A DNA stretch of 49,858 nt from Treponema sp. GTDB lineage: Bacteria; Spirochaetota; Spirochaetia; Treponematales; Breznakiellaceae. The notes beneath the pieces are model-generated. The model ran no database searches, was not told the origin of the DNA, and was given only the letters and a program-made list of their open reading frames with translations. Positions 14,746-23,851 of this stretch are shown here, piece after piece. Location: NCBI GenBank assembly GCA_031266875.1, contig JAISAE010000043.1, positions 1 through 49,858 of the forward strand, in the 5' to 3' direction. The translations under genes and the position numbers were made by a program. Numbering within the stretch: position 1 is the stretch's first letter; the number at the start of each line of letters is the position of its first letter.

Positions 14746-15981
14746 ATGGTAGCATGGGTCATGGCAAAAGTTCCTTCGGACACTCGTCCGAATCCTGAAG
14801 CCTTTCGAGGGCTCAAGGCTTATCAGCAAACACTCAACCAGAAAGACACTCCGCTGGCGGATACTGCATCTGAATTCACCAAAAAGACGCAAGGTCTTGC
14901 TAATCTGTTTAGCGGTAAGTTCCGTAAAACACCAGAGCCGCCGTCTCAGCCCCCAGAACCAGTAGAACAGCCAAACAAAGAGCCTGAGTCTAAGTACCGG
15001 CGGGTCGCCAAGCTGCTCATCCTGATTGGCCCAGAGGAGGCGTCGAAGATACTGGCGCACCTTGAGCCGCGCCATGTGGAGCTTGTCGCGCAGGAAATCG
15101 CCACAATCCACGGTGTTACTGCCGAAGACGCGGCGTCAGTGGTGATGGAGTTTCGTTCTTTGCTCTCAAAAACCTTTGGCTATGGAGCATCAAGCGCGGG
15201 CGGGGTGGAAACAGCGCGAGATATTCTGCGGACGGCATTTGGTAAGGATAAAGGCGACGCGATTATAAGCCGGACAGTTCCAGAAGTAACAGGAAAAGTC
15301 TTCAGCTTCCTTGAGGAGTATTCGCCGGAACAGCTTATCGTACTGTTTAAGGATGAGAGTCCGGCAGTGGAAGCGCTGGTACTTTCACGGCTTCCGTCAT
15401 CGCTGACCGCAAAAGTGCTGGCCGATACCCAGCCAGCGAGGAAGTTTGAGATTATCAAACGCATTGCTTACATGGGAAAGACTTCGCTTGATGTGCTTGA
15501 GCGCGTCGCAGTCTCGTTGAAAGAAAAGGCCGAGCATCTGGAGCAGACCAACACGATCCGCATTGACGGTATGAGCGCGCTAACCGACATCCTTAAAGCC
15601 GCAGATTTGTCCTTTGGGGATCGCATTCTGAGTACGCTTGAGAACGAGGAACCTACGCTGGGACAGAACTTGAAAGAGCGGCTTCATACGCTGGAAGAAG
15701 TGATCAAGGCGCAGGACAGACCCATACAGGAAAAACTGACCACCATGCCGGACAAGGAGATTGTTCTGCTGCTTAAAAACCGTTCTAGAGAGTTTACAGA
15801 AAAAATCTTATCGAATGTCTCGGCACAGCGCCGCGTACAGATTCGGGAAGAGGCGGATATCATAGGGCCGGTACTCAAAAAAGAGGCTGACGCGGCTGCC
15901 CATGATTTTCTTGACTGGTTCACCATACAACGGGAAGCTGGTCAAATTATTCTAAGCGATGATGAGGATATTTTATTATGA
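14746..15981 (+). CDS. fliG: FliG paralogue (flagellar motor switch-like)
   Basis: 411 aa. FliG domains are visible after an 80-residue Pro/Gln-rich extension: FliG-N (RRVAKLLILIGPEEASKILAHL), the middle domain, and FliG-C ending NVSAQRRVQIREEADIIGP. The normal EHPQ motif of the middle domain reads ESPA, and the torque helix has LLLKNRSREF in place of the usual charged LREV...D pattern. Spirochaetes carry two FliG proteins; this divergent one may be the accessory type and not the main rotor protein. ATG 14746 lies 4 bp after a possible -10 (TACTAT), and ATG 14761 (MAKVPSD) is the alternative start; neither has a Shine-Dalgarno sequence. Its stop overlaps the peptidase start (ATGA). Confidence 0.82.
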   Translation: MVAWVMAKVPSDTRPNPEAFRGLKAYQQTLNQKDTPLADTASEFTKKTQGLANLFSGKFRKTPEPPSQPPEPVEQPNKEPESKYRRVAKLLILIGPEEASKILAHLEPRHVELVAQEIATIHGVTAEDAASVVMEFRSLLSKTFGYGASSAGGVETARDILRTAFGKDKGDAIISRTVPEVTGKVFSFLEEYSPEQLIVLFKDESPAVEALVLSRLPSSLTAKVLADTQPARKFEIIKRIAYMGKTSLDVLERVAVSLKEKAEHLEQTNTIRIDGMSALTDILKAADLSFGDRILSTLENEEPTLGQNLKERLHTLEEVIKAQDRPIQEKLTTMPDKEIVLLLKNRSREFTEKILSNVSAQRRVQIREEADIIGPVLKKEADAAAHDFLDWFTIQREAGQIILSDDEDILL

Positions 15982-18900
15982 ACACAACAACACAGGCCGG
16001 ACAAACCGGCGAGCGTATAAGCGGTTTTACTATTCTTGAAACCATTGATCTGCCGGAATTCAAGGCAAAGGGCGTCTGGGCGCGGCATGAACGCAGCGGC
16101 CTTGAAGTGTTTCATGTGCTGAACGACGACTGCGAAAACCTCTTTGCCTTCACCTTTGCAACAGCGCTGGAAGACTCAAGCGGCGTTGCCCATATACTTG
16201 AACACTCGGTACTCTGCGGCTCGGAACACTACCCCCTGAAAGACGCCTTTCTGGTGCTGGCTCAGGGAAGCCTCCAGACCTACCTTAACGCCTGGACCTT
16301 CCCTGATAAAACCGTCTATCCCGCAAGCTCGGTGAGCGAAACCGACTACTTTAACCTAATGTCTGTGTATGCCGACGCTGTGTTTCACCCCTTGCTCTCA
16401 GAATGGACGTTCATGCAGGAAGGCCGCCGCATAGAATTTGTTCCACCGCAGGGAGATGGCGAAAAGGCTGAACGCCTTTCAATAACCGGTGTGGTGTATA
16501 ACGAGATGAAGGGCGCGTATTCGTCGCCAGACGCCTACGCAGAGCTGTGGTCGACTAAAGCTGTCCTGCCGAATACGCCTTACGCCTTTGATTCCGGTGG
16601 AGACCCTGAGTGTATTCCCAACCTGACATGGGCGGACTTAAAAGCCTTTCATCAGGAGCGTTACGCTCCGGCGAATTGCCGAGTGTTTCTGGCCGGTAAT
16701 ATCCCCACGGAAAAACAGCTCTCCTTCCTTAACGAAAGAATCCTTGCCAACCTAGCGCCCGGAACAGCGGCTGCGCCAGTGGCGCGCACAAAACCCTGGG
16801 AATCGCCCCGCGTCGTCAAAGCGCCTTGTCCAGTCGGTGTTGAACAGAAATCAACTGTGTTACTCTCATGGCTCTGCTGTGAAGCCACTGAAAGTGATAA
16901 GAACATCGCCCTCGCCGCCCTGGTCGATGTGTTATTGGGACACGATGGTTCACCGCTCACCCGCGTTCTGGTTGAGTCTGATCTGGGCGAAGACCTCTCG
17001 CCAGTAACAGGGCTGGACGGCGAACTGCGGGAACTGGTGTTGAGCATAGGACTGCGTGGCGTGAAAACCAGTACAGACCCTAAGGATGTTGAGGCGCTGA
17101 TTCTGGGCGAACTGCGCCGCCTGTGTAATGAAGGCATCCCAAAAGAGGAGATTGAGGCGGCGCTCATGTCCCTTGAGTTTTCCAGCCGTGAGATACGGCG
17201 TTCAGGCGGGCCTTGGTCGCTCGTGTGGTTACGGCGCTCGCTCCGCGCATGGTTACATGGCGGGAAGCCCTGGGATAGCCTCTGTTTCGTGTCGCCCTTC
17301 GCTGAACTGAAGAAGCGTATCGCCGCTGACAGCCGGTATTTTGAGTCTCTTATTGAGAAGTTCTTATTAAATAACCAGCACCGCGCCCTTGTAGTGGTGG
17401 AACCAGAAGCTGATTTTCTTGAGAAGAAAGACGCGGCGCTCGCAAAACGTCTAGACCAAACCCTGTCGCGTCTGAGTGAAACCGAAAAGCGCGATATTGA
17501 TCACAAGGCGCAAGAACTTGCGCGTATTCAGGGGGAAGCCGAAACGCCCGCCGCCCTTGCAAGCATTCCGCACCTGTCGCGTAAAGACCTTTCCCCTGAC
17601 CTTGAACTGATTCCCCGCGCCCTCCACAGCGCAGCCGGAGTTCCGCTCCTCAGCCATGAGCTTTTCACCAATGGCGTTACCTACATCGACCTTGCCTTCC
17701 CCGTAGACACCCTTGCGCCGGAGGATTATCCATACCTCAAACTTTTTGCCGATATATCCCTTGGTCTGGGTCTGCCTGATCTGGATTATGGGGAGGTGTC
17801 GAGCCTCCTCGCCCGCACAGTTGGCGACCTGCACGGTTCATTACAGACTGGTTCGCCAGCCCCAGGAGCCGCGCATACGGTTGCCCTGCCTTCCGGTATG
17901 CTGGATATAGTGGGCAGAGACTGGTTTACCATCAGGCTCAAAACCCTAGACGAGAAGCTTATGCCGAGCCTGAGCCTGCTTTCGCGGATTGTCCGTGAGG
18001 CTGACTTTTCCGACCTCAATCGCATCCGTGATCTTATGCTTGAAATCAAGAATGACGCTGACTCAAGCATTGCGCCTCACGGCCATGGCTACGCAATGAA
18101 CCGCGCAAGCCAGGCGTTTTCCCGTTCACGCGCCCTTATTGAACTGTGGGCAGGGATCAGTCAGATCGAGTTTATTCACCAAGCCGCGGAACTGGATGAC
18201 GCGGAACTGAGCCGCGCCTTTGCGCGTATCAGAGACAAGATTCTTTCCCGCGCTGGTCTGCTTATCAACCTTACCTGCTCAGGCGAGACCCTCCCTGTCG
18301 CCATCCAGGGACTTGGCGAACACTTTGGCGCGTTTGGCTCGCCCCGTCCCCGCAACCCGCTGACCGCCTCAGCGTTCACGCCAAGCGCCCCCGCAAAGCC
18401 TGAAGTCTACGTTTCTCCCTCGCTTCAAGTGGGCTTTGCCGCCCAGAGCCTTCCCGCCGCGCCCTACGCCACGCCGGAACAGACTGCGGAGCTGCTTCTT
18501 GCCCACGAACTTTCCACTGGCGCGCTCTGGGAGCGGATTCGCATGAAAGGCGGCGCCTATGGCGCAAACGCCTTCCCTGATCCCCTTGAAAAGCTCTTTT
18601 CCCTATCAACCTACCGCGACCCGAACCCACTTCATTCTCTGGAAGCGTTTCCTGCGGTATTGCAAGAAATGGCAAAAACAGAAAGTGACGAAGACTTTGT
18701 GGAAAAGGCGATCATCGCAACCTATGGCCGCGAGACCCGTCCTCACACCAGCGCGGAAAAGGGTATCTCGGACTTTTTTCGCTTTCTCTATGGCATTGAC
18801 GAGCAGCGTCGCGCTCAGCGTCTTCGCGGCCTCATAGCCACGACCGCGCCCGCGATAAATGCCGCCGCAGCCCGTCTGGTTGCCGCCGCGCCTGCCGCAG

Positions 18901-18983
18901 TGTCGGTAGTCTTAGCTGGCCCCGCTCTTGCCGAGCAAGCCGCCGCAGCCCTAGGCGTGGAAGCAAAGACCCTGCCGGTGTAA
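15978..18983 (+). CDS. M16C (presequence protease-like) zinc metallopeptidase
   Basis: 1001 aa, full length for the PreP/falcilysin group. The inverted zinc motif HxxEH is HILEH (72-76), with the distal glutamate in NEMKGAY (Glu176). Two homologous halves form a closed chamber that degrades short unstructured peptides. Further family signatures: LCGSEHYPLKDAF and TYLNAWTFPDKTVYPASS. No signal peptide, so cytoplasmic. It is translationally coupled to the FliG paralogue through ATGA, although no functional link is known. The 23-bp hairpin array begins about 20 bp after its stop. Confidence 0.95.
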   Translation: MNTTTQAGQTGERISGFTILETIDLPEFKAKGVWARHERSGLEVFHVLNDDCENLFAFTFATALEDSSGVAHILEHSVLCGSEHYPLKDAFLVLAQGSLQTYLNAWTFPDKTVYPASSVSETDYFNLMSVYADAVFHPLLSEWTFMQEGRRIEFVPPQGDGEKAERLSITGVVYNEMKGAYSSPDAYAELWSTKAVLPNTPYAFDSGGDPECIPNLTWADLKAFHQERYAPANCRVFLAGNIPTEKQLSFLNERILANLAPGTAAAPVARTKPWESPRVVKAPCPVGVEQKSTVLLSWLCCEATESDKNIALAALVDVLLGHDGSPLTRVLVESDLGEDLSPVTGLDGELRELVLSIGLRGVKTSTDPKDVEALILGELRRLCNEGIPKEEIEAALMSLEFSSREIRRSGGPWSLVWLRRSLRAWLHGGKPWDSLCFVSPFAELKKRIAADSRYFESLIEKFLLNNQHRALVVVEPEADFLEKKDAALAKRLDQTLSRLSETEKRDIDHKAQELARIQGEAETPAALASIPHLSRKDLSPDLELIPRALHSAAGVPLLSHELFTNGVTYIDLAFPVDTLAPEDYPYLKLFADISLGLGLPDLDYGEVSSLLARTVGDLHGSLQTGSPAPGAAHTVALPSGMLDIVGRDWFTIRLKTLDEKLMPSLSLLSRIVREADFSDLNRIRDLMLEIKNDADSSIAPHGHGYAMNRASQAFSRSRALIELWAGISQIEFIHQAAELDDAELSRAFARIRDKILSRAGLLINLTCSGETLPVAIQGLGEHFGAFGSPRPRNPLTASAFTPSAPAKPEVYVSPSLQVGFAAQSLPAAPYATPEQTAELLLAHELSTGALWERIRMKGGAYGANAFPDPLEKLFSLSTYRDPNPLHSLEAFPAVLQEMAKTESDEDFVEKAIIATYGRETRPHTSAEKGISDFFRFLYGIDEQRRAQRLRGLIATTAPAINAAAARLVAAAPAAVSVVLAGPALAEQAAAALGVEAKTLPV

Positions 18984-19001
18984 AGATTTTCTTAACGCGC
19001 T

Positions 19002-19745
19002 TGGTGAGAGTGTCGCACCCGACCGAGTGAGAGTGTTCCACCCGACCGAGTGAGAGTGTTCCACTCGACCGAGTGAGAGTGTCGCACCCGACCGAGTGAG
19101 AGTGTTCCACCCGACCGAGTGAGAGTGTTCCACTCGACCGAGTGAGAGTGTTCCACTCGACCGAGTGAGAGTGTTCCACTCGACCGAGTGAGAGTGTTCC
19201 ACCCGACCGAGTGAGAGTGTTCCACCCGACCGAGTGAGAGTGTCGCACCCGACCGAGTGAGAGTGTTCCACTCGACCGAGTGAGAGTGTCGCACTCGACC
19301 GAGTGAGAGTGTTCCACTCGACCGAGTGAGAGTGTTCCACTCGACCGAGTGAGAGTGTTCCACTCGTACTGGTGTGAGTGACCCACCGCGTAGGTGAGTA
19401 GCTCACTCACCCAGTAGTGAGTCCTTCATTCACCTATGCGTGAGTAGCTCACTCACCCAGTGGTGAGTCCTTCACTCACTGGTGAAGGTGTTCCACCAGC
19501 ACGAGTGAAAGTGTTCCACCAGCATTGGTGAAGGTGTTCCACCCGACCGAGTGAGAGTGTCGCACTCGTACTGGTGAGAGTGTTCCACTCGACCGAGTGT
19601 GAGTGTTCCACTCGACCGAGTGAGAGTGTTCCACCCGACCGAGTGAGAGTGTTCCACCCGACCGAGTGAGAGTGTCGCACTCGACCGAGTGTGAGTGTTC
19701 CACTCGACCGAGTGAGAGTGTTCCACTCGTACTGGTGAAGGTGTT
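19002..19745. repeat. about 33 x 23-bp hairpin-forming tandem array
   Basis: Arms of type GAGTG recur every 23 bp from 19002 to 19733, with only two phase slips (1 bp near 19392, 4 bp near 19480). The consensus unit is GAGTG, nine bases AGAGTGTTC, CACTC, four bases GACC. TCGCA replaces TTCCA in some units, and CACCC replaces CACTC. The middle part (19370-19500) is diverged but keeps dyads such as GTGAGTCCTTCACTCAC. In the unit at 19480 both arms have changed together (TGGTG with CACCA). Since 23 is not divisible by 3, the open frames on the minus strand cycle through one 23-residue peptide and lack start signals; I regard them as non-coding. Confidence 0.95.
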
Positions 19746-19780
19746 TCACCGCGCTGAACGCTCTGCACGCACGGTGAAAC
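19743..19780. repeat. 9-bp perfect inverted repeat
   Basis: GTTTCACCG (19743-19751) and CGGTGAAAC (19772-19780) are exact complements separated by 20 bp. They follow directly on the 23-bp array and lie 99 bp before the next gene. Confidence 0.7.
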
Positions 19781-19814
19781 GTTCCGCATTGAGCGGCGCA
19801 CGCACTTTTCACAT

Positions 19815-19842
19815 AAGTTGCAAGAAAGCGGGCTTGCAACTT
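19815..19842 (+). promoter_or_regulatory. 10-bp perfect inverted repeat upstream of the GHL10-like gene
   Basis: AAGTTGCAAG (19815-19824) and CTTGCAACTT (19833-19842) flank AAAGCGGG; a G-T and an A-T pair extend the stem. There is no T-tract, so it is more likely an operator or a leader hairpin than a terminator. It ends 36 bp before ATG 19879. A TACACT at 19854-19859 could be a -10, but no matching -35 at proper spacing is seen. Confidence 0.55.
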
Positions 19843-19878
19843 GTAGGCTGTGTTACACTTAGTGCTAAGGAGAAAAGC

Positions 19879-21159
19879 ATGAATACAAAACAGTATCCTA
19901 TGTTCTGGACATGGATGGGCTATGACCCGTCTGCGGATTTTGACGCCGCGTGTGCGCGTATGCGGGAAACCGGTATTGACGGCGTGCAGTTGAATGCGGC
20001 TACACCGGACGACTACCGAAAGGCGCTAGCCATTGCCCATAACTACGGCCTTGAGGTGTATGCTTGGGTGGTTACGATGAACGTTGAGAAGTCCCAGGGG
20101 GTGGACAAGCTGCTTGTGGAACACCCGGACTGGTTCAGCGTAAACCGGCTTGGGCAGCGTATTGTGGAAACAAAGGCGTATGTTGATTACTACAAGTTTT
20201 TGTGTCCAGCTCTGCCGGAGGTGCGGACGTTCATCAAGCAGCGGGTGCGGACGCTCTGCGAAATTGATGGGCTTAACGGGATTTCCATCGACTATCACCG
20301 CTTCGTGGATGTCATCCTGCCGACAACGCTCTGGCCAAAGTATGATGTGGTACAGGATCGGGAGTACCCGCAGTGGGACTATGGGTATCATCCCGCCATG
20401 ATCGCCGCGTTCAAGGATCGCCACGGCTATGATCCCCGCGAGCAGGAAGACCCCTCACGCGATGAGACTTGGCTGGACTTTCGCTGTGATCAGATCACTG
20501 AAGTTGCCAATGAAATAGCGGAGGTGGTTCATTCTTATGACAAGGTAATGGCCGCGTCGCCGTTTCCCACGCCGAAGATGTCGCGCTCCATGGTACGGCA
20601 GGATTGGGGGAAGTGGAACCTCGATATCGTGTTCCCCATGGTCTACCACGATTTTTATACTGAGGACGTCAGCTTCATCGCTGACTGCACCCTCGAAAAC
20701 CTACGGGACAAGAAGCCGGAGACCGCGCTCTACTGTGGCCTTATGATTAAGGACACCCTGTCCGTAACCGAGTTCATGGACGCGGCGCTGAACAACGGAG
20801 CCGAAGGCATTTCCATCTTTACGATAGACTCGATTCGTTCCCCAGAAGTCCAGGCCGCGTTCCGCGCTTACGCGGATGCTGCCTGCATCCGCCGCGCCGC
20901 GTCAGGCTATCAAACGCCGCTTAACACGAGCGTCGTGGTTGACCCGTTTGCAAAAGAAGGGGTCATGCGGCTGGTTCACGCAAAGATGCGGGAATACACC
21001 AAAGGCAAGGAACTCCGGCTGGGTGAGTACCGCCTTTGTAAGGAATTCGGGGTTACGAAGCACTACGAAGTGAGCGACACGAACAGTGGTATACGCTTTG
21101 ACGTTGCCTTCTATTTCTATGGCGGGATTCTATCCGGCTGGATCGTAAGACAGCTCTGA
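19879..21159 (+). CDS. putative GHL10-like TIM-barrel glycoside hydrolase
   Basis: 426 aa. The pattern of a family-13/GHL10-like TIM barrel is visible: MRETGIDGVQLNAATP, HNYGLEVYAWVVTMN, the acidic strand end LNGISIDYHRF (candidate catalytic or binding Asp) and LDIVFPMVYHDFY. The last ~80 residues form a small beta domain. No signal peptide, so the substrate would be intracellular; specificity unknown. The start is ATG 19879 with AAGGAG 7-8 nt upstream; the open frame continues upstream only because the repeat array lacks stops. The 3' end overlaps the convergent TPR gene by 30 bp. Confidence 0.6.
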   Translation: MNTKQYPMFWTWMGYDPSADFDAACARMRETGIDGVQLNAATPDDYRKALAIAHNYGLEVYAWVVTMNVEKSQGVDKLLVEHPDWFSVNRLGQRIVETKAYVDYYKFLCPALPEVRTFIKQRVRTLCEIDGLNGISIDYHRFVDVILPTTLWPKYDVVQDREYPQWDYGYHPAMIAAFKDRHGYDPREQEDPSRDETWLDFRCDQITEVANEIAEVVHSYDKVMAASPFPTPKMSRSMVRQDWGKWNLDIVFPMVYHDFYTEDVSFIADCTLENLRDKKPETALYCGLMIKDTLSVTEFMDAALNNGAEGISIFTIDSIRSPEVQAAFRAYADAACIRRAASGYQTPLNTSVVVDPFAKEGVMRLVHAKMREYTKGKELRLGEYRLCKEFGVTKHYEVSDTNSGIRFDVAFYFYGGILSGWIVRQL

Positions 21160-22920
21160 GGCGTACTGCTGTTTGTAGGCTTGCAGTTCCGGCGCGTTCG
21201 GGGCCAGCGCAAGCGCCTGTTTAAGGTAGAAAACGGCACGGCGTTCATCGCCCTGGCGTTGGTATACCTCAAACAGGCCTATTAAGGCGGCGAGGCTGCG
21301 GGGGTCTTCAAAGTTACTGGAACGCAGGTCCTCCAGCGCCTCTGTATCGTTATCCCGTAGACGGCTTCGCAGATAGTAGTATTGAGACTTCACGCTTCCG
21401 CCGCTCAGGTCTGCGAGGCGGCTTTCGATAAGGCGGCTGGCTTCGGCGCGGGCGCCCGTCTCGACAAGGGCGGTGGCCAGCGCGAGGGTTCCTTCCTCAT
21501 TGGCTGGTTTCTGTTGATGAAACTCCTGGACATAAGCCAGCGCCGCCTGCTTATTTCCCCGTCCATCCTCAATTTTGTAGGCATCCAGAAGATAAGTGGA
21601 GCGGGACTCTTCAAGCACACGGTCAAGATATACAGCCGCTTCATCCCAGGCTTTCTGGTTCAGCGCGTCCTGAAACGCCAAAGCGATAACCGAAAACGCG
21701 GGGTCTTTTTCATTAAGCAGGCTTCTCAGCAGGGAACGGCCTTCGTTCTGGTCATCTTCCCGCCGTGATTCCACAAGCACACGGGCGGTGTAGATCGATA
21801 TTTCATCATTAACCATAGGAGACTTGAGGATGGCGCGGAGGTAAGTGAGAGCCGCGTCGCCGTTGTGGTATCCTTCAGCCTGTATTCTTGCGCGTAGGAA
21901 CAGATAGAGGCGGTTATTCGAGTTTACGGGAGCGTACTGGTCAAGCACAGCCTGCGCCTGAACAAGCTGCCCCTCTTCCACAAGCACACGGGCGTACATG
22001 AAGGCAAAGTTAGTGTCTTTGCTGTCCTTCTGGAGTATCTCCATGATGGCCGATTCAGCGTGGGACCAATCATGATTGTTGTAATAGTTAAGAGCAAGCT
22101 GACGTTTAATAGCCATGTTGTCAGGGTAACTGTTGGCCATGTTCTGCAACATACTGGTGGCTGCTTGTTTCTGGCCGCTTGCGTCCATAACCCGCGCAAG
22201 CCCAAGCGCGGCTGGGTAGCAGGCTGCTGAGCGAGCCACAGCGCGTTCAAACGAAGATCGCGCCTCTTTCAGACTGCCGGTATACTCATAGATAAGCCCC
22301 ATAAAATACGGCGGCAGCACGGAATCGGGATTGAGTTCCGCTGCCCGTCTCATATCTGGCAGAGCTGTGGCGTAGGGTTTCGCTCCGCTTGGCGAGAAAA
22401 AAGCCAGAAAAGGCAGAATGTACTCAAGAAAATCCTGTGAATCAGCTGGCGGTGAGATATAGCCCAACTGGGCGGTGTTTCTGATTATTCTGGTATAGAC
22501 ATGATTCGGCGATGGATCGGCCACAGGAAGCGTTGGTGTAATATCAGGATAGAGCGTCTTGAACAGGGTAACGATTACATAGTTCATATTTCTGCCGAAT
22601 TCGCTTCCTCCGATTTCTCTGCTTCGGATCAAATCCAGCGCCTCATTCAGCGAGTCCGGTATCCCGCTTTCGGTTAGTGCGCGGATATCATCGGCAATGC
22701 CGCCTCCACGCGGCGCTGCCGCGGACCCGCCATTTGTCAACAACGCTTGAGTGGGCAGAGGCGTTTCCTGTATTCGCGGGGAAGCGCAGGCCGACACCAT
22801 AAGGCTGATTAAACAGCCCAGCCAGAAAGGGATATGCTTATGTTGTTTTAATCCACGCGCCCGTATGGAGCGCGGTTCAGCGCCTTCACAGTGGGGAGAT
22901 TCTTTATGCTGCAGTCTCAT
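21130..22920 (-). CDS. TPR-repeat lipoprotein
   Basis: 596 aa from ATG 22920. A basic N-terminal stretch precedes the hydrophobic segment FWLGCLISLMVSAC, whose VSAC is a lipobox, so it is likely a lipoprotein. The rest consists of tetratricopeptide-like helical repeats, e.g. LPPYFMGLIYEYTGSLKEAR and AALIGLFEVYQRQGDERRAV. Function unknown; such proteins scaffold envelope complexes. ATG 22920 overlaps the stop of the upstream membrane protein (ATGA), which decides the start; the longer frame to 23010 would overlap that gene. The last 30 bp are shared with the convergent gene on the plus strand. Confidence 0.8.
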   Translation of the reverse strand: MRLQHKESPHCEGAEPRSIRARGLKQHKHIPFWLGCLISLMVSACASPRIQETPLPTQALLTNGGSAAAPRGGGIADDIRALTESGIPDSLNEALDLIRSREIGGSEFGRNMNYVIVTLFKTLYPDITPTLPVADPSPNHVYTRIIRNTAQLGYISPPADSQDFLEYILPFLAFFSPSGAKPYATALPDMRRAAELNPDSVLPPYFMGLIYEYTGSLKEARSSFERAVARSAACYPAALGLARVMDASGQKQAATSMLQNMANSYPDNMAIKRQLALNYYNNHDWSHAESAIMEILQKDSKDTNFAFMYARVLVEEGQLVQAQAVLDQYAPVNSNNRLYLFLRARIQAEGYHNGDAALTYLRAILKSPMVNDEISIYTARVLVESRREDDQNEGRSLLRSLLNEKDPAFSVIALAFQDALNQKAWDEAAVYLDRVLEESRSTYLLDAYKIEDGRGNKQAALAYVQEFHQQKPANEEGTLALATALVETGARAEASRLIESRLADLSGGSVKSQYYYLRSRLRDNDTEALEDLRSSNFEDPRSLAALIGLFEVYQRQGDERRAVFYLKQALALAPNAPELQAYKQQYASELSYDPAG

Positions 22921-23486
22921 CTCTGTGTAGTATCGGCGTTGACGTTCTTTGTTCCTACCGAAAGCAAGACAAGAATGAGTCCCGCAAGCACTACCAGAAG
23001 GGGCCACCACTGCAAAACGAACTGAGTAAACGAGAAAGGAACCATATCAAACGAGAACACGAGGAGTATACAGCCTAGTACAATAAAGGTAACAGACGGA
23101 ACGATATACCGAAAGCGAAGCGTTCTAAAATGATTCCAGCCTGCGGGAATCAGTGCTATGCCAGAGAATAACGAAAGGAGCGGCCATGCCTGAAAAAAAG
23201 GAACAGGGAAGATATTCAGCGCGATTAAGAAGAGAAAGAGTCCGACCAGAATAAAAAACGTTGAGAAGAAAAGGTACACAGAACGCTTGAACCTGTTCCG
23301 GTTAAGCTTGACCGCCAGCGTAGCGCAAAACGCCCCAACCAGTACAAAGAAGAAGGATACCAGCACTGAAACGTATGAGATACCGGTAAGCGTTCCCAAA
23401 AGAAAAGCGATTCCTACGAGCATTAAAAACAGGCCGAAGCTAAACATGAATCGCACAAGTATTTTTTGAATCGCGGTAATATGCAT
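22917..23486 (-). CDS. membrane protein with LiaF-like transmembrane region
   Basis: 189 aa from ATG 23486 with six or so hydrophobic segments (FMFSFGLFLMLVGIAFLLG to WPLLVVLAGLILVLLS). The repeated QWWPLL / AWPLLSLF followed by G-rich helices resembles the LiaI/LiaF-like TM (DUF5668) domain; its role may be envelope-stress related. I prefer ATG 23486 over the frame start at 23540 because a TTGCGC-17-TATATT promoter ends 7 bp before it. The mRNA would be leaderless. It is coupled to the TPR lipoprotein through ATGA, suggesting that the two act together at the membrane. Confidence 0.7.
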   Translation of the reverse strand: MHITAIQKILVRFMFSFGLFLMLVGIAFLLGTLTGISYVSVLVSFFFVLVGAFCATLAVKLNRNRFKRSVYLFFSTFFILVGLFLFLIALNIFPVPFFQAWPLLSLFSGIALIPAGWNHFRTLRFRYIVPSVTFIVLGCILLVFSFDMVPFSFTQFVLQWWPLLVVLAGLILVLLSVGTKNVNADTTQR

Positions 23487-23492
23487 AACATG

Positions 23493-23521
23493 AATATACC
23501 AACTCAACACTAAGGGCGCAA
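23493..23521 (-). promoter_or_regulatory. promoter predicting a leaderless mRNA
   Basis: Minus strand -35 TTGCGC (23516-23521), 17-bp spacer, -10 TATATT (23493-23498). The ATG at 23486 is the seventh base after the -10, where transcription should start, and there is no Shine-Dalgarno sequence. Confidence 0.5.
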
Positions 23522-23682
23522 GACTGGATAAGGCGATCACCCTAGAGCATTAGCCAGCCGCAGCCTTCGCCCTGACGCCTGCCAAGGTGATTACCAGCAG
23601 CGCCGTAAAGCCCCTGTCTTTAGGCAAGGGAGGTCGTCAAGGCGCTGCCCCGCTTTGCGCCACGAGCTGCGTGTCTCGCTGG

Positions 23683-23744
23683 CACGAGGTGCGGTACTCT
23701 TCGCCGCGAGCTGCGCAGCTCTTCATCACGAGGTGCGGTACTCT
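23683..23744. repeat. 18-bp direct repeat, 44-bp period
   Basis: CACGAGGTGCGGTACTCT occurs exactly at 23683-23700 and 23727-23744, with a related CACGAGCTGCG at 23661. A GAGCTGCGCAGCTC palindrome lies between the copies. Confidence 0.7.
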
Positions 23745-23801
23745 CTGGAGCGTTATGGTTCAAGTAAAGGCTGAGGGCGGTACGGCAAGAGGTAGCTTGG
23801 G

Positions 23802-23851
23802 AACGGCCTTTGGCAAAGGCCGTTGACACTTAGGCAAAGACAGCTTAGCTT
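23802..23851 (+). promoter_or_regulatory. stem-loop overlapping a possible nptA promoter
   Basis: AACGGCCTTT (23802-23811) and AAAGGCCGTT (23815-23824) form a perfect 10-bp stem with a 3-nt loop. The right arm runs into TTGACA (23823-23828), followed after 17 bp by TAGCTT (23846-23851), a weak -10. Either a terminator-like element for the minus strand or an operator over the -35. Confidence 0.4.

Noticed and set aside
9290-19745. CRISPR arrays
   Set aside because: The units are contiguous with no unique spacers, and no cas genes are present.
18832-19839. Several long minus-strand open frames encoding a 23-residue repeat peptide
   Set aside because: A 23-nt period without stops gives the same peptide in every frame; no ribosome-binding site, and the frames run into the peptidase gene. 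They are a by-product of the array.
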